This document shows positions 8,074 through 19,073 of a stretch of 64,000 nucleotides of DNA, piece by piece. Source of the stretch: JADMIH01 sp036399775 (GTDB lineage: Bacteria; Chloroflexota; Chloroflexia; QHBQ01; JADMIH01). A model generated the notes under the pieces. It searched no databases. It was not told where the DNA came from and was given only the letters and a program-made list of their open reading frames with translations. The DNA is taken from the NCBI GenBank assembly GCA_036399775.1, contig DASWMJ010000093.1, positions 1 through 64,000 on the forward strand. The letters run 5' to 3'. The position numbers and the translations under genes were made by a program. Positions within the stretch are counted from its first letter, which is position 1; each line of letters opens with the position of its first letter.

Positions 8074-8458
8074 GCGTGGGGGCGCTGCTTCTCAGAGGGC
8101 CACGCGCAAGCGATACTACGACCAGATGGGTGAGGAGGACCAGCCCCGGTACGTGATAAGCGTGGCGGCTCAACTGCTGGGCATACACCCCCAGACGCTG
8201 AGACTCTACGAGCGAGAAGGTCTGGTCGAGCCGAAGCGCACGGGCGGCAAGATACGGCTCTACTCGGAGCGCGACATCGAGCAGGTGCGCTGCATCATGC
8301 GCCTCACCAACGACCTGGGCGTGAACCTCGCAGGCGCGGAAGCGATACTGAACATGCGAGAGCGCATGCTGCAAATGCACACCGAGATGGAGCGCATGCG
8401 CGAAGAGATGGAAGCGGAGCTTGCCGCCCTGCGTAGGGAGCTTGACATCGACTCGTAG
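8057..8458 (+). CDS. hspR: HspR, MerR-family heat-shock repressor
   Basis: A 133-residue protein. A winged helix-turn-helix of MerR type spans residues 32-98, with the HspR-typical string HPQTLRLYEREGLVEPKRTG and the wing RLYSERDIEQV. A coiled coil rich in Met, Glu and Arg ends the protein. HspR represses dnaK, clpB and similar operons by binding HAIR repeats in actinobacteria; I found no clear HAIR site here. The ATG at 8057 lies inside the end of dnaJ, with AAGGGGGG at 8041-8048 as ribosome site; an upstream GTG/ATG-type start would be longer by 16 residues without a better site. The dnaJ-hspR order followed by a Clp ATPase is a conserved stress cluster. Confidence 0.92.
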   Translation: MLPGPKRGGAASQRATRKRYYDQMGEEDQPRYVISVAAQLLGIHPQTLRLYEREGLVEPKRTGGKIRLYSERDIEQVRCIMRLTNDLGVNLAGAEAILNMRERMLQMHTEMERMREEMEAELAALRRELDIDS

Positions 8459-8590
8459 TACGTATTGCTTATTGCGTATCGGTTGGTTCTTGGGATATAA
8501 AACCTATCTAACGGATAAATAATTACAAAGAAAGCATAAACAACTTACGTAATACGCACTACGCAATACGCATCATGGCATATTGCGTGC
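8455..8590. repeat. Inverted pair of CGTA-type short arrays
   Basis: Right at the hspR stop begins an array of TACGTATTGC-like units (8456-8478), mirrored by a longer array of TACGCA(A/C)TACG units at 8544-8577 and 8580-8588. The two arms are inverted relative to each other, as in the composite elements at 24782-24940 and 46466-46648, but this copy lacks the AACCGCAAAGACGC core. The rest of the space to clpC holds an AT-rich leader. Confidence 0.6.
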
Positions 8591-8743
8591 TACTAAGTGC
8601 AAAACAGCGTTGCCGGCTTGCCTTCAGGTTATACTCTTACCCACGTTCTTATCTGCCCCCTCTTTTCCCACTGAACGTCGTGTCGGCTCGCTCAAACCGG
8701 ATACAAATTTACATAATATAAAAAAGAAACGAGAGTATATATC

Positions 8744-11209
<2,466 letters not shown>

Positions 11210-11278
11210 ACGTATACGCAACTATTACAGCAAGAATAATTCTGAAAGTTACCTCGATTTCAGAGTAATTAACAGTAA

Positions 11279-11325
11279 GAAACGCGTCAATGGGCTTATA
11301 TAGTATAAGCCCATTGACGCGTTTC
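11279..11325. other. Perfect 22-bp hairpin downstream of clpC
   Basis: Arms 11279-11300 and 11304-11325 pair perfectly around a three-base loop. Unlike the other long hairpins here it has no T-run, so termination is uncertain; it could be a recombination or RNA-processing structure. The remaining bases between 11210 and 11509 are AT-rich and contain no gene that I can support. Confidence 0.7.
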
Positions 11326-11509
11326 AAAGAGTTATAACTGCCCAGTACATGGTAATATAGGAACCAGCTTATACCTGTTGAAGCCACTAAGCGTTGGAAT
11401 GGGAAATTTATTGAACCGGGGCCAATTAAGAATGGTGTTACATTTGTGCAGTAATGGTCACCTTGGAGAATTTCGGATCTACGTTGCCCTATTACTAAGG
11501 CGATAAGCT

Positions 11510-12205
11510 ATGCGAACTCGATGGAACTTAGCTTCAATCTTAATTCTGGGGAGCATATTGCTTGTAGGGCTTATCTTTTCAGCAAGAAATGCTGTTACTG
11601 AAAAAAACTGGCTCAATTATAGCACTCGTAACCTCGTAGGCGATACCCCAGAGGAGGTGGAGCAATTTGCGTTATCGTATGTCAGCAAGCACCTTATCGT
11701 AAGTGGCACGCCACAAGTGCTCCTCATTCGCCCTATCACACAATCTGAACTACCCGCACTTGGACTTGGCTGTCCACAGGCAAAAATGACGATTGAGGAT
11801 CCACCTCAGACATTGGTGATCCTCAACGGCGATTTCGATGTTAGTAGGGCAGGGCCTGGTATGGTCAACATCATACCCTGGCACTTTGCTTATGTAGCTT
11901 ATATTTTTGACAACTGGTCCGGCAACTATAGTACCTTTATTTATTCGCGCAATGGGGGACCTTTCAGGATAGCTCTCAATGACCCAACATTGCCTTCGGA
12001 TGGCCCAGAGGGAGATAGCCACGGTGTGTCAGCCGTATGTCCAACACAAATACCACGTCCTATCACTCGACACTTTGGCGAGATTGTATTTGAACCTACC
12101 GTGAAGGCTCCTACTGCTATTGCAGAGAAAGTCCCGATAAGCGGTAACACACCTATACCTACCGAGATTTTTCCTGATCCCATTCCAACCAGCCTGTCAA
12201 AATAG
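11510..12205 (+). CDS. Exported or membrane-anchored protein of unknown function
   Basis: A 231-residue protein. A hydrophobic helix at residues 8-25 (LASILILGSILLVGLIFS) is a signal peptide or anchor. The body has a regular alternation of aromatic and polar residues suggesting beta structure, one Cys pair (near 88 and 180), and a Pro/Thr-rich tail with IPTEIFPDPIPTS. I do not recognise a family. Base composition is visibly richer in A and T than in clpC and the genes around it, and the gene lies between two copies of the clpC 3' end, which suggests it was inserted there. The start codon ATG at 11510 has only a weak ribosome site (AAGGCGATAAGCT). Confidence 0.7.
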   Translation: MRTRWNLASILILGSILLVGLIFSARNAVTEKNWLNYSTRNLVGDTPEEVEQFALSYVSKHLIVSGTPQVLLIRPITQSELPALGLGCPQAKMTIEDPPQTLVILNGDFDVSRAGPGMVNIIPWHFAYVAYIFDNWSGNYSTFIYSRNGGPFRIALNDPTLPSDGPEGDSHGVSAVCPTQIPRPITRHFGEIVFEPTVKAPTAIAEKVPISGNTPIPTEIFPDPIPTSLSK

Positions 12206-12209
12206 CAGA

Positions 12210-12281
12210 GAGGAAGGCGTGACCTTCAGGGTCGAAGATACCGTCGAAGTTGAAGAGCAGCCAGTGGGGGTTGAAGCCTAA
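12210..12281 (+). pseudogene. Detached second copy of the clpC 3' end (copy B)
   Basis: Begins five bases after the preceding stop codon. Read in frame it gives EEGVTFRVEDTVEVEEQPVG and two more residues, then TAA; ClpC itself ends EEGVTFGVEETVEVAEQPVG and two residues. Four amino-acid differences in 23 show it has diverged. It has no start codon and is followed by a classical terminator, so it looks like the original end of clpC cut off from its gene. Confidence 0.8.
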
Positions 12282-12301
12282 CCTCGGATAGTTGGTTAGA
12301 G

Positions 12302-12340
12302 AAGAGGGCGACTCTCTGTGGGCCGCCCTCTTATTTTACC
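12302..12340 (+). terminator. Intrinsic terminator after the clpC-end copy
   Basis: AAGAGGGCG at 12302-12310 pairs with CGCCCTCTT at 12324-12332 and is followed by ATTTTA. It lies where a terminator of the ancestral clpC would be expected and may now end the transcript of the inserted gene. The minus-strand gene beyond ends at 12380. Confidence 0.7.
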
Positions 12341-12379
12341 CTGCTGCGTCATTCGCTATATCCATATGAGCCTGTTATC

Positions 12380-15300
12380 TTACTTTCGCTGTGGCGTCAG
12401 GCAATTCTGGAAGAAAGTGTTCGCTATTATCTTGGAAGATTGGCCGCGGGTAGCGTTGCTATTTGGGCGGAAGTATGGCAAGCCAACGCTACCACAGGGT
12501 TCTCCCTGCCCCCCACATGGATAGCCTCCCATTATGCTCCTCGATACAAGTCTATTGACCCAATCGTAGAATGTGGAGCCTTCCGGCACGTCTTCAAAGC
12601 GTTGAGCGCCAGGCGGCTCGCTAAAACCGGCTGTGTTCGATACAATCTTCGAGATTTGGCCCCTGGTTGCGTTATTGTTTGGCCGGAAGTAAGGCAGATT
12701 TCCGACACCACATGCCTCGCCCTCGCCTCCGCATGGATACCCGGAAATAAAGCCCCTGCTCGCCAGCCTTTGCACCCATATATGAAAACTATGTGTTACA
12801 GGAATGTCCTCAAACATCTGCCCGCTCACAGGCTCATTGAAGCCTGCTGCGTTGGACACTATCTTCGACAACTGTCCGCGAGTGATATTGTTGCCTGGGC
12901 GGAAGGTATCGTCATTGTAGCCTCCAAGTATTCCGCGACAGGCCAGACAACGTACGAAAGGATAGAAAGCGTTGCTCACCGGCAAATCAGCGAATTGCAC
13001 GGCGCATGTCGTAGAGGTGGGCGCTACAGCCGTATTAGTTGCGGTTGGGGTTGGGGTTGATGTTGGTGTTTCGGAAGGCATGATCGTGTTAGTAGGCAAG
13101 GGTGCGGTAGCTGTTGCCGTTTCTGTGGCTGTGGCTGTGGCTGTGGCTGTGGCTGTGGCTGTGGCTGTGGCTGTGGCTGTGGTGAGGGTCAAGGCAGTAC
13201 CAGTAGGAATCGGCAGAGGTTTGCCACAGGTATTCAATAATACGGAAACGTTACTGGAAGAGGTATTGCTTGTGATCAGGTCCTTGCTATTGTCATGGTT
13301 GAGGTCATTCGCTGCTATCGATACAGGGCCATCGCCTACAGGGAAGCTGTCACCTGGTGCAAAGCTTCTGGCTCCATTACCCAGTAGCACAGATACAGAG
13401 TCGGAGGCACCATTTGCTGCGGCTATATCCTGGTTGCCATCCCGGTTGAAATCGCCCGTCGTTACAGCGTAAGGTTCATTTCCAACCGCGAAGTTGGTCG
13501 GAGGGCTGAAATCTCCTGAGCCATCCCCGAACAGCACCGATACCGTGTCAAAGAAGATTGCTACTGTAACCAGATCAAGATGCCCATCATTGTCAAAATC
13601 ACTCAACGCCAGGGAGGCAGGGCCGGCACCCACCGCGAAGTTTCTGGCTGTGCCGAAACCCCCGGCGCCGTCGCCGAGCAACACAGAGAGATTGTTGGAG
13701 TAAGTCTCAGAGTTGGACGTGGCCAAATCCACTTTGTTGTCATGGTTGAAATCGCCCGCCCTCACAGTATCGGGGCTATCCCCAACGGGGAAGTGTGTCG
13801 GGAGACCGAAGCTGCCCGTGCCATCGCCTAATAGAATAGACACATCGTTGGAAGCCCCATTCGCTGTAGCCAGGTCCTGGTTACTATCGCCATTGAAGTC
13901 AACCGCCGTTATAGAAAACGGGAGATTTCCAGCCAGGAAGCTAGTCGGTGAGCCGAAGCTGCCTGTACCATCGCCCAGCAGTATTGATATTTCGATCGGC
14001 GCCGTGCTCCCTACTGCGAGATCAAGATGGCCGTCTCGGTTAAAATCACTTATAGCCAGTTCTGATGGGAAACCCCCCGTTGCGAAGTTGGCGGGCGGCC
14101 CGAAAGCTCCTGTGCCGTCTCCTAGCAATATGGCTATATTGTGAGACTCGGCGTTCGCCACGGCAAGGTCGGCATTATTATCGCTGCTGAAATCAGCTAC
14201 GGCTACGAAATCAGCGCCAACTCCTGACGGGAAATTGGTAGCCGTGCCGAAACCGCCCGGTGAGCATGGGACTACCGTGACGGTAGGTATTGCAATGGTC
14301 GCAATGACCGTAGCCGTGCCCAAAACAGCAGTGGGGCTTGGCGTTACCATTGAGCACGTGTTTAGCAGTACTGAGATACTACTGGAGTTAGGATTTGCCG
14401 TCACCAGGTCTAAATAGCCGTCGCTATTGAAGTCGCCTGTTGTCACAAAGACAGGGCTACGTCCCGTTGCAAAGTAATTAGCTGCACCAAAGCTGCCGGT
14501 ACCGTCTCCCAGGAGCACCCATACATAGCCACTACTCTCCAGATACGTCACAGCTAAGTCCTGGTGCGTATCCAGATTGAAGTCGCCTGTCGTTACAGAG
14601 TAGGGGTCAGGCCCTGCCTCGAAGTTGGCAGGTTGGCCGAAGCCGCCTGTTCCATCGCCTAGCATCACCAGCACGCTGTTCGGTAATGCTATGGCAAGGT
14701 CGAGATGCCCATCATGGTTGAAGTCGCTTGTGGCTATAGACCTGGGGTCATATCCTACGGTGATGTTGACGGCCTGGCCCAGACCACCCGTGCCATCGCC
14801 CAGCAATATTGATATACTGCTATCCAAAGAATTGTTAGTCACCACATCCGGGTGCGTGTCGTGATTGAAGTCTGCCACGACCAGAAACGAAGGAGCGCGT
14901 TCCACAGCAAAGTGGCTGGCCTGCCCAAAGCCCGCCGCGCCATTGCCTAGCAGCAGGGATACACTGTCGGAGAAGTAGTTGGCGACAGCCAGGTCGGAGT
15001 TGCCGTCGTGGTTGAAATCGGCTACGACTACAAAGCTGGGGCTATCTTCCACCTGAAAGTAGTTAGCCGTACCGAAACCCCCGGCTCCATTGCCAAGTAG
15101 AAGCGCTACATTGGTGGATTGGAAAAACGTGACCACCAGGTCGGAGTTATTATCGTGGTTGAAGTCGCCTATTGCTACGGAGCTAGGAATTCCTCCTAAC
15201 GCGATATTCGTGGGCTGGCCGAAGCCCCCACTACCGTTACCAATGAACACAGCTACACCGGACGCGAATCCATGATTGGCTACCGCTAGGTCGAGTGCGG

Positions 15301-15586
15301 TATCGTGGTTGAAGTCGCCCACAGCTACCACGAAAGGCTCCGCACCCGTTGCATAGTTGGTAGCATAGCCAAAGCCGCCGAAGGGGCAAGCGCTCGTTGT
15401 GCCGGTGGTTGTATGTGCCATTGCAGCTTTGTGCGTAGTCGTTTGCCCCAACTCTTGACGCTCCGCTGGCACCCCCAGGAATTGGCTTGCATAGCCGGTA
15501 GAGTTAGCTAGCACCCCGATCCCAAGCACCAGCCCAAGTGCAATGAGGATATACGATATGATCCGTGAAGCGCTACGATCTCTCAA
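12380..15586 (-). CDS. Surface protein with FG-GAP/VCBS repeats and three SLH domains
   Basis: A 1068-residue exported protein. A signal peptide (about residues 1-33, IISYILIALGLVLGIGVL) is followed by some 14 FG-GAP/VCBS repeats, each about 47-50 residues with a calcium-binding DFNHDxxxDLxV motif and a (L/F)LGNGxGGFG motif. They form two blocks separated by a Thr/Val-rich spacer near residue 415. After a (Ala-Thr)n and Pro/Thr-rich linker (about 815-870) come three S-layer homology domains with the FRPxNxxTRGQxxKI signature, which bind cell-wall polymers. The predicted job is a beta-propeller adhesin or polysaccharide-binding protein held on the cell wall. It starts at TTG 15586 behind GAAAGGCTG; no nearby ATG exists. 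The alternation of frames on the other strand is a by-product of its repeats. Confidence 0.92.
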   Translation of the reverse strand: MRDRSASRIISYILIALGLVLGIGVLANSTGYASQFLGVPAERQELGQTTTHKAAMAHTTTGTTSACPFGGFGYATNYATGAEPFVVAVGDFNHDTALDLAVANHGFASGVAVFIGNGSGGFGQPTNIALGGIPSSVAIGDFNHDNNSDLVVTFFQSTNVALLLGNGAGGFGTANYFQVEDSPSFVVVADFNHDGNSDLAVANYFSDSVSLLLGNGAAGFGQASHFAVERAPSFLVVADFNHDTHPDVVTNNSLDSSISILLGDGTGGLGQAVNITVGYDPRSIATSDFNHDGHLDLAIALPNSVLVMLGDGTGGFGQPANFEAGPDPYSVTTGDFNLDTHQDLAVTYLESSGYVWVLLGDGTGSFGAANYFATGRSPVFVTTGDFNSDGYLDLVTANPNSSSISVLLNTCSMVTPSPTAVLGTATVIATIAIPTVTVVPCSPGGFGTATNFPSGVGADFVAVADFSSDNNADLAVANAESHNIAILLGDGTGAFGPPANFATGGFPSELAISDFNRDGHLDLAVGSTAPIEISILLGDGTGSFGSPTSFLAGNLPFSITAVDFNGDSNQDLATANGASNDVSILLGDGTGSFGLPTHFPVGDSPDTVRAGDFNHDNKVDLATSNSETYSNNLSVLLGDGAGGFGTARNFAVGAGPASLALSDFDNDGHLDLVTVAIFFDTVSVLFGDGSGDFSPPTNFAVGNEPYAVTTGDFNRDGNQDIAAANGASDSVSVLLGNGARSFAPGDSFPVGDGPVSIAANDLNHDNSKDLITSNTSSSNVSVLLNTCGKPLPIPTGTALTLTTATATATATATATATATATETATATAPLPTNTIMPSETPTSTPTPTATNTAVAPTSTTCAVQFADLPVSNAFYPFVRCLACRGILGGYNDDTFRPGNNITRGQLSKIVSNAAGFNEPVSGQMFEDIPVTHSFHIWVQRLASRGFISGYPCGGEGEACGVGNLPYFRPNNNATRGQISKIVSNTAGFSEPPGAQRFEDVPEGSTFYDWVNRLVSRSIMGGYPCGGQGEPCGSVGLPYFRPNSNATRGQSSKIIANTFFQNCLTPQRK
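13123..13182. repeat. Hexanucleotide microsatellite (CTGTGG)10 in the surface protein
   Basis: Ten uninterrupted copies of a 6-base unit on the plus strand, encoding the alternating Ala-Thr linker of the SLH protein. Unit gain or loss stays in frame, so it would change linker length without breaking the gene. Confidence 0.9.
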
Positions 15587-15626
15587 TCTATTTCAGCCTT
15601 TCTTGAAACGTGCTCATGTGATGCAA

Positions 15627-15632
15627 ATTATA
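15627..15632 (-). promoter_or_regulatory. -10 element of the SLH surface-protein gene
   Basis: TATAAT on the minus strand (15632-15627), about 40 bases before the TTG start. No convincing -35 is seen. The rest of 15587-15934 holds two small inverted repeats (CTCAGC/GCTGAG near 15641-15662, CACCTT/AAGGTG near 15686-15701) and no gene. Confidence 0.45.
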
Positions 15633-15934
15633 CTAAGCACCTCAGCTTATGCTCTATGCTGAGTTAAATCACGTCAACAAATCGCACCTTCATAAAGGTG
15701 TTGCATAGCAAATCCGCGCTTTTGTGCAAGCATGATTAGCCTTAGACATCAGTTTACCCAGATTTTATGTAAATTGTCAAGCCTGATAGGAGCATCCCTC
15801 ACATAACACAAGCCTCCGATGGAAGTGAAATAGGGGCAGCCATTCGGCTGGCTTTTATCTTGTTCCGAACCGCTGCGTGCCTGGTGAGGTTCTTATTCAG
15901 CTACATAGCCACGATGCAGAAGGGAGAATGGGCC

Positions 15935-16978
15935 ATGAAGATTGTAGTGATAGGCGGCACGCGCTTTATAGGGCCTCATGTGGTGCGCCACCTGATCGAG
16001 ATGGAGCACGACGTGACCATCTTCCATACGGGGGAGCACGAGGCTGACCTGCCGGTGCAGGTGAGGCACGTCCACCACGCATGGGGCCGCATACCTGTGA
16101 TGGGCATACCGGACGAGCTACGGGAGATTGCGCCCGACGTGGTGCTCCACATGGTGCCCATCGGTGAGAGGGACACGCAGGTCGTGGTAGATGGGTTCAG
16201 GGGCGTGGCGGGCAGGCTGGTGGCTATCAGCAGCATGGACGTGTACCGCCTCTATGGCAAGCTGCACAGGACGGAGTCCGGCCCGCCGGAGGAGTTGCCC
16301 CTGAATGAGGACTCGCCCTTGCGCGAGAAGCTATATCCCTACCGCGAGGACCCGCCCAGGGCCGAGGACGACCCTCGGAAGTGGATGGACGACTACGAGA
16401 AGATAATGGCGGAGCGAGTGGTCATGGGCGAGCCTGAACTGCCCGGCACCGTGCTGCGCCTTCCAATGGTGTACGGGCCTGGCACCCTGCGCGACTTTGA
16501 GTACGTGAAGCGGATAGCGGATGGCCGCTCCATCATACCTATGCAAGAGGGAGTAGCACAGTGGCGCGGGCCTCGCGGGTACGTTGAGAACATCGCCTAT
16601 GGAGTAGCCCTGGCTGTTGGAGACGGCAGGGCGGCGGGCCGTATCTACAATATCGGGGAGGAAGAGTCGCCGTCCGGCGAGGAGTGGGTCAGGCGCATCG
16701 GGCAGGCTGCGGGGTGGCATGGCAGGGTGGTTGTCGTGCCTGCCGAGCGCATGCCGGAGCCTATGAGGTTCACGGGCAACTTCGAGCAGGATTGGCTGGT
16801 GGACACGAGCCGCATCAGGCGCGAGCTTGGCTACAAGGAGATAATATCGCAGGAGGAGGGCTTGCGCCGCACGGTCGCCTGGCAACGCGATAACCTTCCG
16901 GCGGAGGTGGACGCCGCGCAGTTCGACTACGAGGCGGAAGACGCGATGCTCGCCGGAGTAGAACAAACAAGCTTATAA
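15935..16978 (+). CDS. NAD-dependent epimerase/dehydratase-family protein
   Basis: A 347-residue short-chain dehydrogenase of the extended or atypical kind. The Rossmann nucleotide-binding motif GGTRFIG is at residues 7-13, ISSMDVY occupies the catalytic Ser region, and YEKIMAE gives the Tyr-x3-Lys-type pair near residue 152. The C-terminal half is the substrate-binding part with RGYVENIAYGVALAV and YNIGEE. The GGTRFIG form is typical of isoflavone-reductase-like and mRNA-binding epimerase relatives, so the substrate is uncertain. The ATG at 15935 follows AGGGAGA; an in-frame start 75 bases earlier lacks a site. No operon partner is obvious. Confidence 0.85.
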   Translation: MKIVVIGGTRFIGPHVVRHLIEMEHDVTIFHTGEHEADLPVQVRHVHHAWGRIPVMGIPDELREIAPDVVLHMVPIGERDTQVVVDGFRGVAGRLVAISSMDVYRLYGKLHRTESGPPEELPLNEDSPLREKLYPYREDPPRAEDDPRKWMDDYEKIMAERVVMGEPELPGTVLRLPMVYGPGTLRDFEYVKRIADGRSIIPMQEGVAQWRGPRGYVENIAYGVALAVGDGRAAGRIYNIGEEESPSGEEWVRRIGQAAGWHGRVVVVPAERMPEPMRFTGNFEQDWLVDTSRIRRELGYKEIISQEEGLRRTVAWQRDNLPAEVDAAQFDYEAEDAMLAGVEQTSL

Positions 16979-17012
16979 AGTGCATATTGGACGGCGCGGC
17001 TCTACTTGTGTA

Positions 17013-17018
17013 TATAAT
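17013..17018 (+). promoter_or_regulatory. -10 element before the baseplate-J-like gene
   Basis: Exact TATAAT. The best upstream -35 candidate, TTGGAC at 16987-16992, is 20 bases away, so it is a weak match. A leader of about 50 bases would result. Confidence 0.4.
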
Positions 17019-17075
17019 AGCCATGTCTGACCGGACTCGAACCGGAGGCGTTGGCGTATATATTACAGGTAAAGC

Positions 17076-19073
17076 ATGGGACCGATTGAGGGAGAAGAGT
17101 TCGACCCCACCGTATACCCGGCAGAGTACATCACGGTAGAGGTCGAAGAAGAGATACAATCTATCCTTGAAAGGGTGGACGAAGCCTGGGGCCGCACCCC
17201 TAACGTCGTGCTGGTCATCCCCAGGGGTGCGCACGCATTCAACACGACCCACGATTTCCTCTCGCTGGGCAAATTGCAGGGTGCGCGTGAGGTGCGCGTC
17301 TCCATAGCTTCCCTCGACCCCACCATCGCGGGGTTGGCGCGCGTGCTAGGCTTCCACATGGTAGACCCGCCCGCCGGGCACCCTATCCTGGACGACATGC
17401 CAGGCATGGAGGAGAGCCGCCGCGCCGACGTTGAGAAGCCTACCTCGCCCCTGCCCCTCATGGGCTACAACGACAGGGCCGACTGGGTCATAGCGCAGGC
17501 CACGCCTACCTATGCCCCTTCCAGCCTCACCACCTCCGCCTGGCTGAACAACCCAGGCGAGGCCGCGCTCCACGACAGTGGCCGCCTTGATAGGTCGCCT
17601 ACTCCCTCGCAGCCCCTTGTACGCCCCGGCATGCCCCCGCCACGCACGCGCCAGCGCCAGACGGGGCAACTCTCCTCCGCGCTGATTACAGACTCATCCC
17701 TGCCGGCCCTGGTTGATGAAGATGCGGTGCGGCCTCATGTCTCCCCCACGCCTTCCGGGCGTATCAAGGCGAGGACGGTGCTGGTGCCTGCGGATGGTTA
17801 CAGGCACGTGCGCGGCCTGCGCTATAGTATCGGCACGTCAAAGCCTGTGCGCTGGGGTAGAATCTTCGCGGTAGTTTTAGCTCTACTGGTCGTATCGCTT
17901 GCAGGCGCGGGCGCATACGCCTATGTCTACTTGCCGGAAGGGAAGATAGCAGTCGCGCCCAGGAGCAAGCCTATAACCTCGGTTCCTGTTGAGATCGCGG
18001 TGCTGACCTCATCAAGCCAGGGCGGCACGGTGGGCACGGCAGCGCCTCCCCACCAGACCGGCCCCAGCAACATGATGAGCGCGCCCTCGGTGCCCGCCAT
18101 ACCTGTGCAGGCGCAAATAGTGGAAGAAGGTACGCGCCCCGCTACCGGCACGCGCCAGGTGGCAAAGGGCCGGGGCACTGGGACTGTGCGCTTCACCAAC
18201 CGCCTGGGCAGCCCTATAGCCGTGCCCGCGAACCTGCAACTCAAGGCCGCTAACGGCGTGGTGGTGCAGGTGACGCAAGCAGGCACGGTGCCCGCGACTA
18301 TATTCGGCTCGACCTTCGGCACGCTAGACCTGCCCGTTGCGGCTACTATTGACGGCCCGGATGGGAACATCGGGGCGGGGGAGCTTTCGGGCATCTGGAA
18401 CGGCCAACTGAACTATTACAATAACGCTGCCTTCCAGGGTGGGACGATAGAGACCATCAAGGTAGTCACCCAGGAGGATATAGACGCTGTGGTGGCGGAC
18501 CTGCGCGGCAGGGCGGAAGGGCGAGTACCGAGCGCGGTTCAGGAGAAGGTAGCTGCGGGCCAGCAGCTTATCACCCAGACGCGGACGCTGGCTAACGCCA
18601 CTTTCGTCGCGGACCGTAAGGCGGGCGAAGACGGTGAAATGGTATCGGTCAGGCTGACTGCCGAAGCCCGCGCATACGTGGTCGAGGAGAGCGCGTTGCA
18701 AGACTCGGTCATGCAAGCGGTCAGGGATTGGGTCCAGGAGAACATCCCCACGACGGCGGGCGCTACCCTGGACACGCGCAGCGTCCAGTTTACGCCGCCC
18801 ACGATACAGTCTGTGGAGCTTGAGCAGGGGCGGGTGGTGTACGTCACGTCGGCGGAAGCGCAGGTGTCGTTCAGCCTTACGCCCGATCTCGCCAACCAGA
18901 TACGCGAACTGGTCAAGGGGCAAGAAGTAGAGCAGGCGCGCAGCCTCATCTCTCAGAGCAAGTATGGCGATTACGTGGCCCCCCTGGCTATTGAGGCGAA
19001 GGTGCTGTGGTTCGATGTGGGTAAGCTGCCCGACGACCCGGCACGGATTGAGGTTGAGGCTGGCGGTAGGTGA
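17076..19073 (+). CDS. Single-pass membrane protein with a baseplate-J-like outer region
   Basis: A 665-residue protein. The N-terminal 120 residues form a small alpha/beta domain (EITVEVEEEIQSIL-type helix, then VVLVIPRGAH) facing the cytoplasm. A low-complexity stretch follows, then one membrane helix near residues 262-286 and a large outer part. That part has the GTVRFTNRLGSPIAVPAN string and the long alpha-helical segment with VTQEDIDAVVADLRGRAEG, resembling proteins annotated as baseplate J/gp47 family in Chloroflexota. No other phage or contractile-injection gene is near, so a phage-tail role is unsupported; an envelope role is inference. It shares a four-base GTGA overlap with the methyltransferase gene, indicating coupled translation. 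Confidence 0.7.
   Translation: MGPIEGEEFDPTVYPAEYITVEVEEEIQSILERVDEAWGRTPNVVLVIPRGAHAFNTTHDFLSLGKLQGAREVRVSIASLDPTIAGLARVLGFHMVDPPAGHPILDDMPGMEESRRADVEKPTSPLPLMGYNDRADWVIAQATPTYAPSSLTTSAWLNNPGEAALHDSGRLDRSPTPSQPLVRPGMPPPRTRQRQTGQLSSALITDSSLPALVDEDAVRPHVSPTPSGRIKARTVLVPADGYRHVRGLRYSIGTSKPVRWGRIFAVVLALLVVSLAGAGAYAYVYLPEGKIAVAPRSKPITSVPVEIAVLTSSSQGGTVGTAAPPHQTGPSNMMSAPSVPAIPVQAQIVEEGTRPATGTRQVAKGRGTGTVRFTNRLGSPIAVPANLQLKAANGVVVQVTQAGTVPATIFGSTFGTLDLPVAATIDGPDGNIGAGELSGIWNGQLNYYNNAAFQGGTIETIKVVTQEDIDAVVADLRGRAEGRVPSAVQEKVAAGQQLITQTRTLANATFVADRKAGEDGEMVSVRLTAEARAYVVEESALQDSVMQAVRDWVQENIPTTAGATLDTRSVQFTPPTIQSVELEQGRVVYVTSAEAQVSFSLTPDLANQIRELVKGQEVEQARSLISQSKYGDYVAPLAIEAKVLWFDVGKLPDDPARIEVEAGGR

Noticed and set aside
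13123..13182. Regular repeats considered as a CRISPR array
   Set aside because: A 6-base tandem unit without spacers; it is a coding microsatellite.
12972..14417. Several plus-strand frames opposite the surface protein
   Set aside because: They come from the periodic FG-GAP and microsatellite DNA and show only low-complexity Val/Ala and Pro/Ser patterns.
17020..17060. GACTCGAACCGG sequence, recalling a tRNA T-arm
   Set aside because: No acceptor, anticodon or D-arm could be paired around it.
17076..19073. Baseplate-J-like protein as part of a prophage or contractile injection system
   Set aside because: No tail, sheath, spike or ATPase genes are near, and the protein has its own membrane helix.
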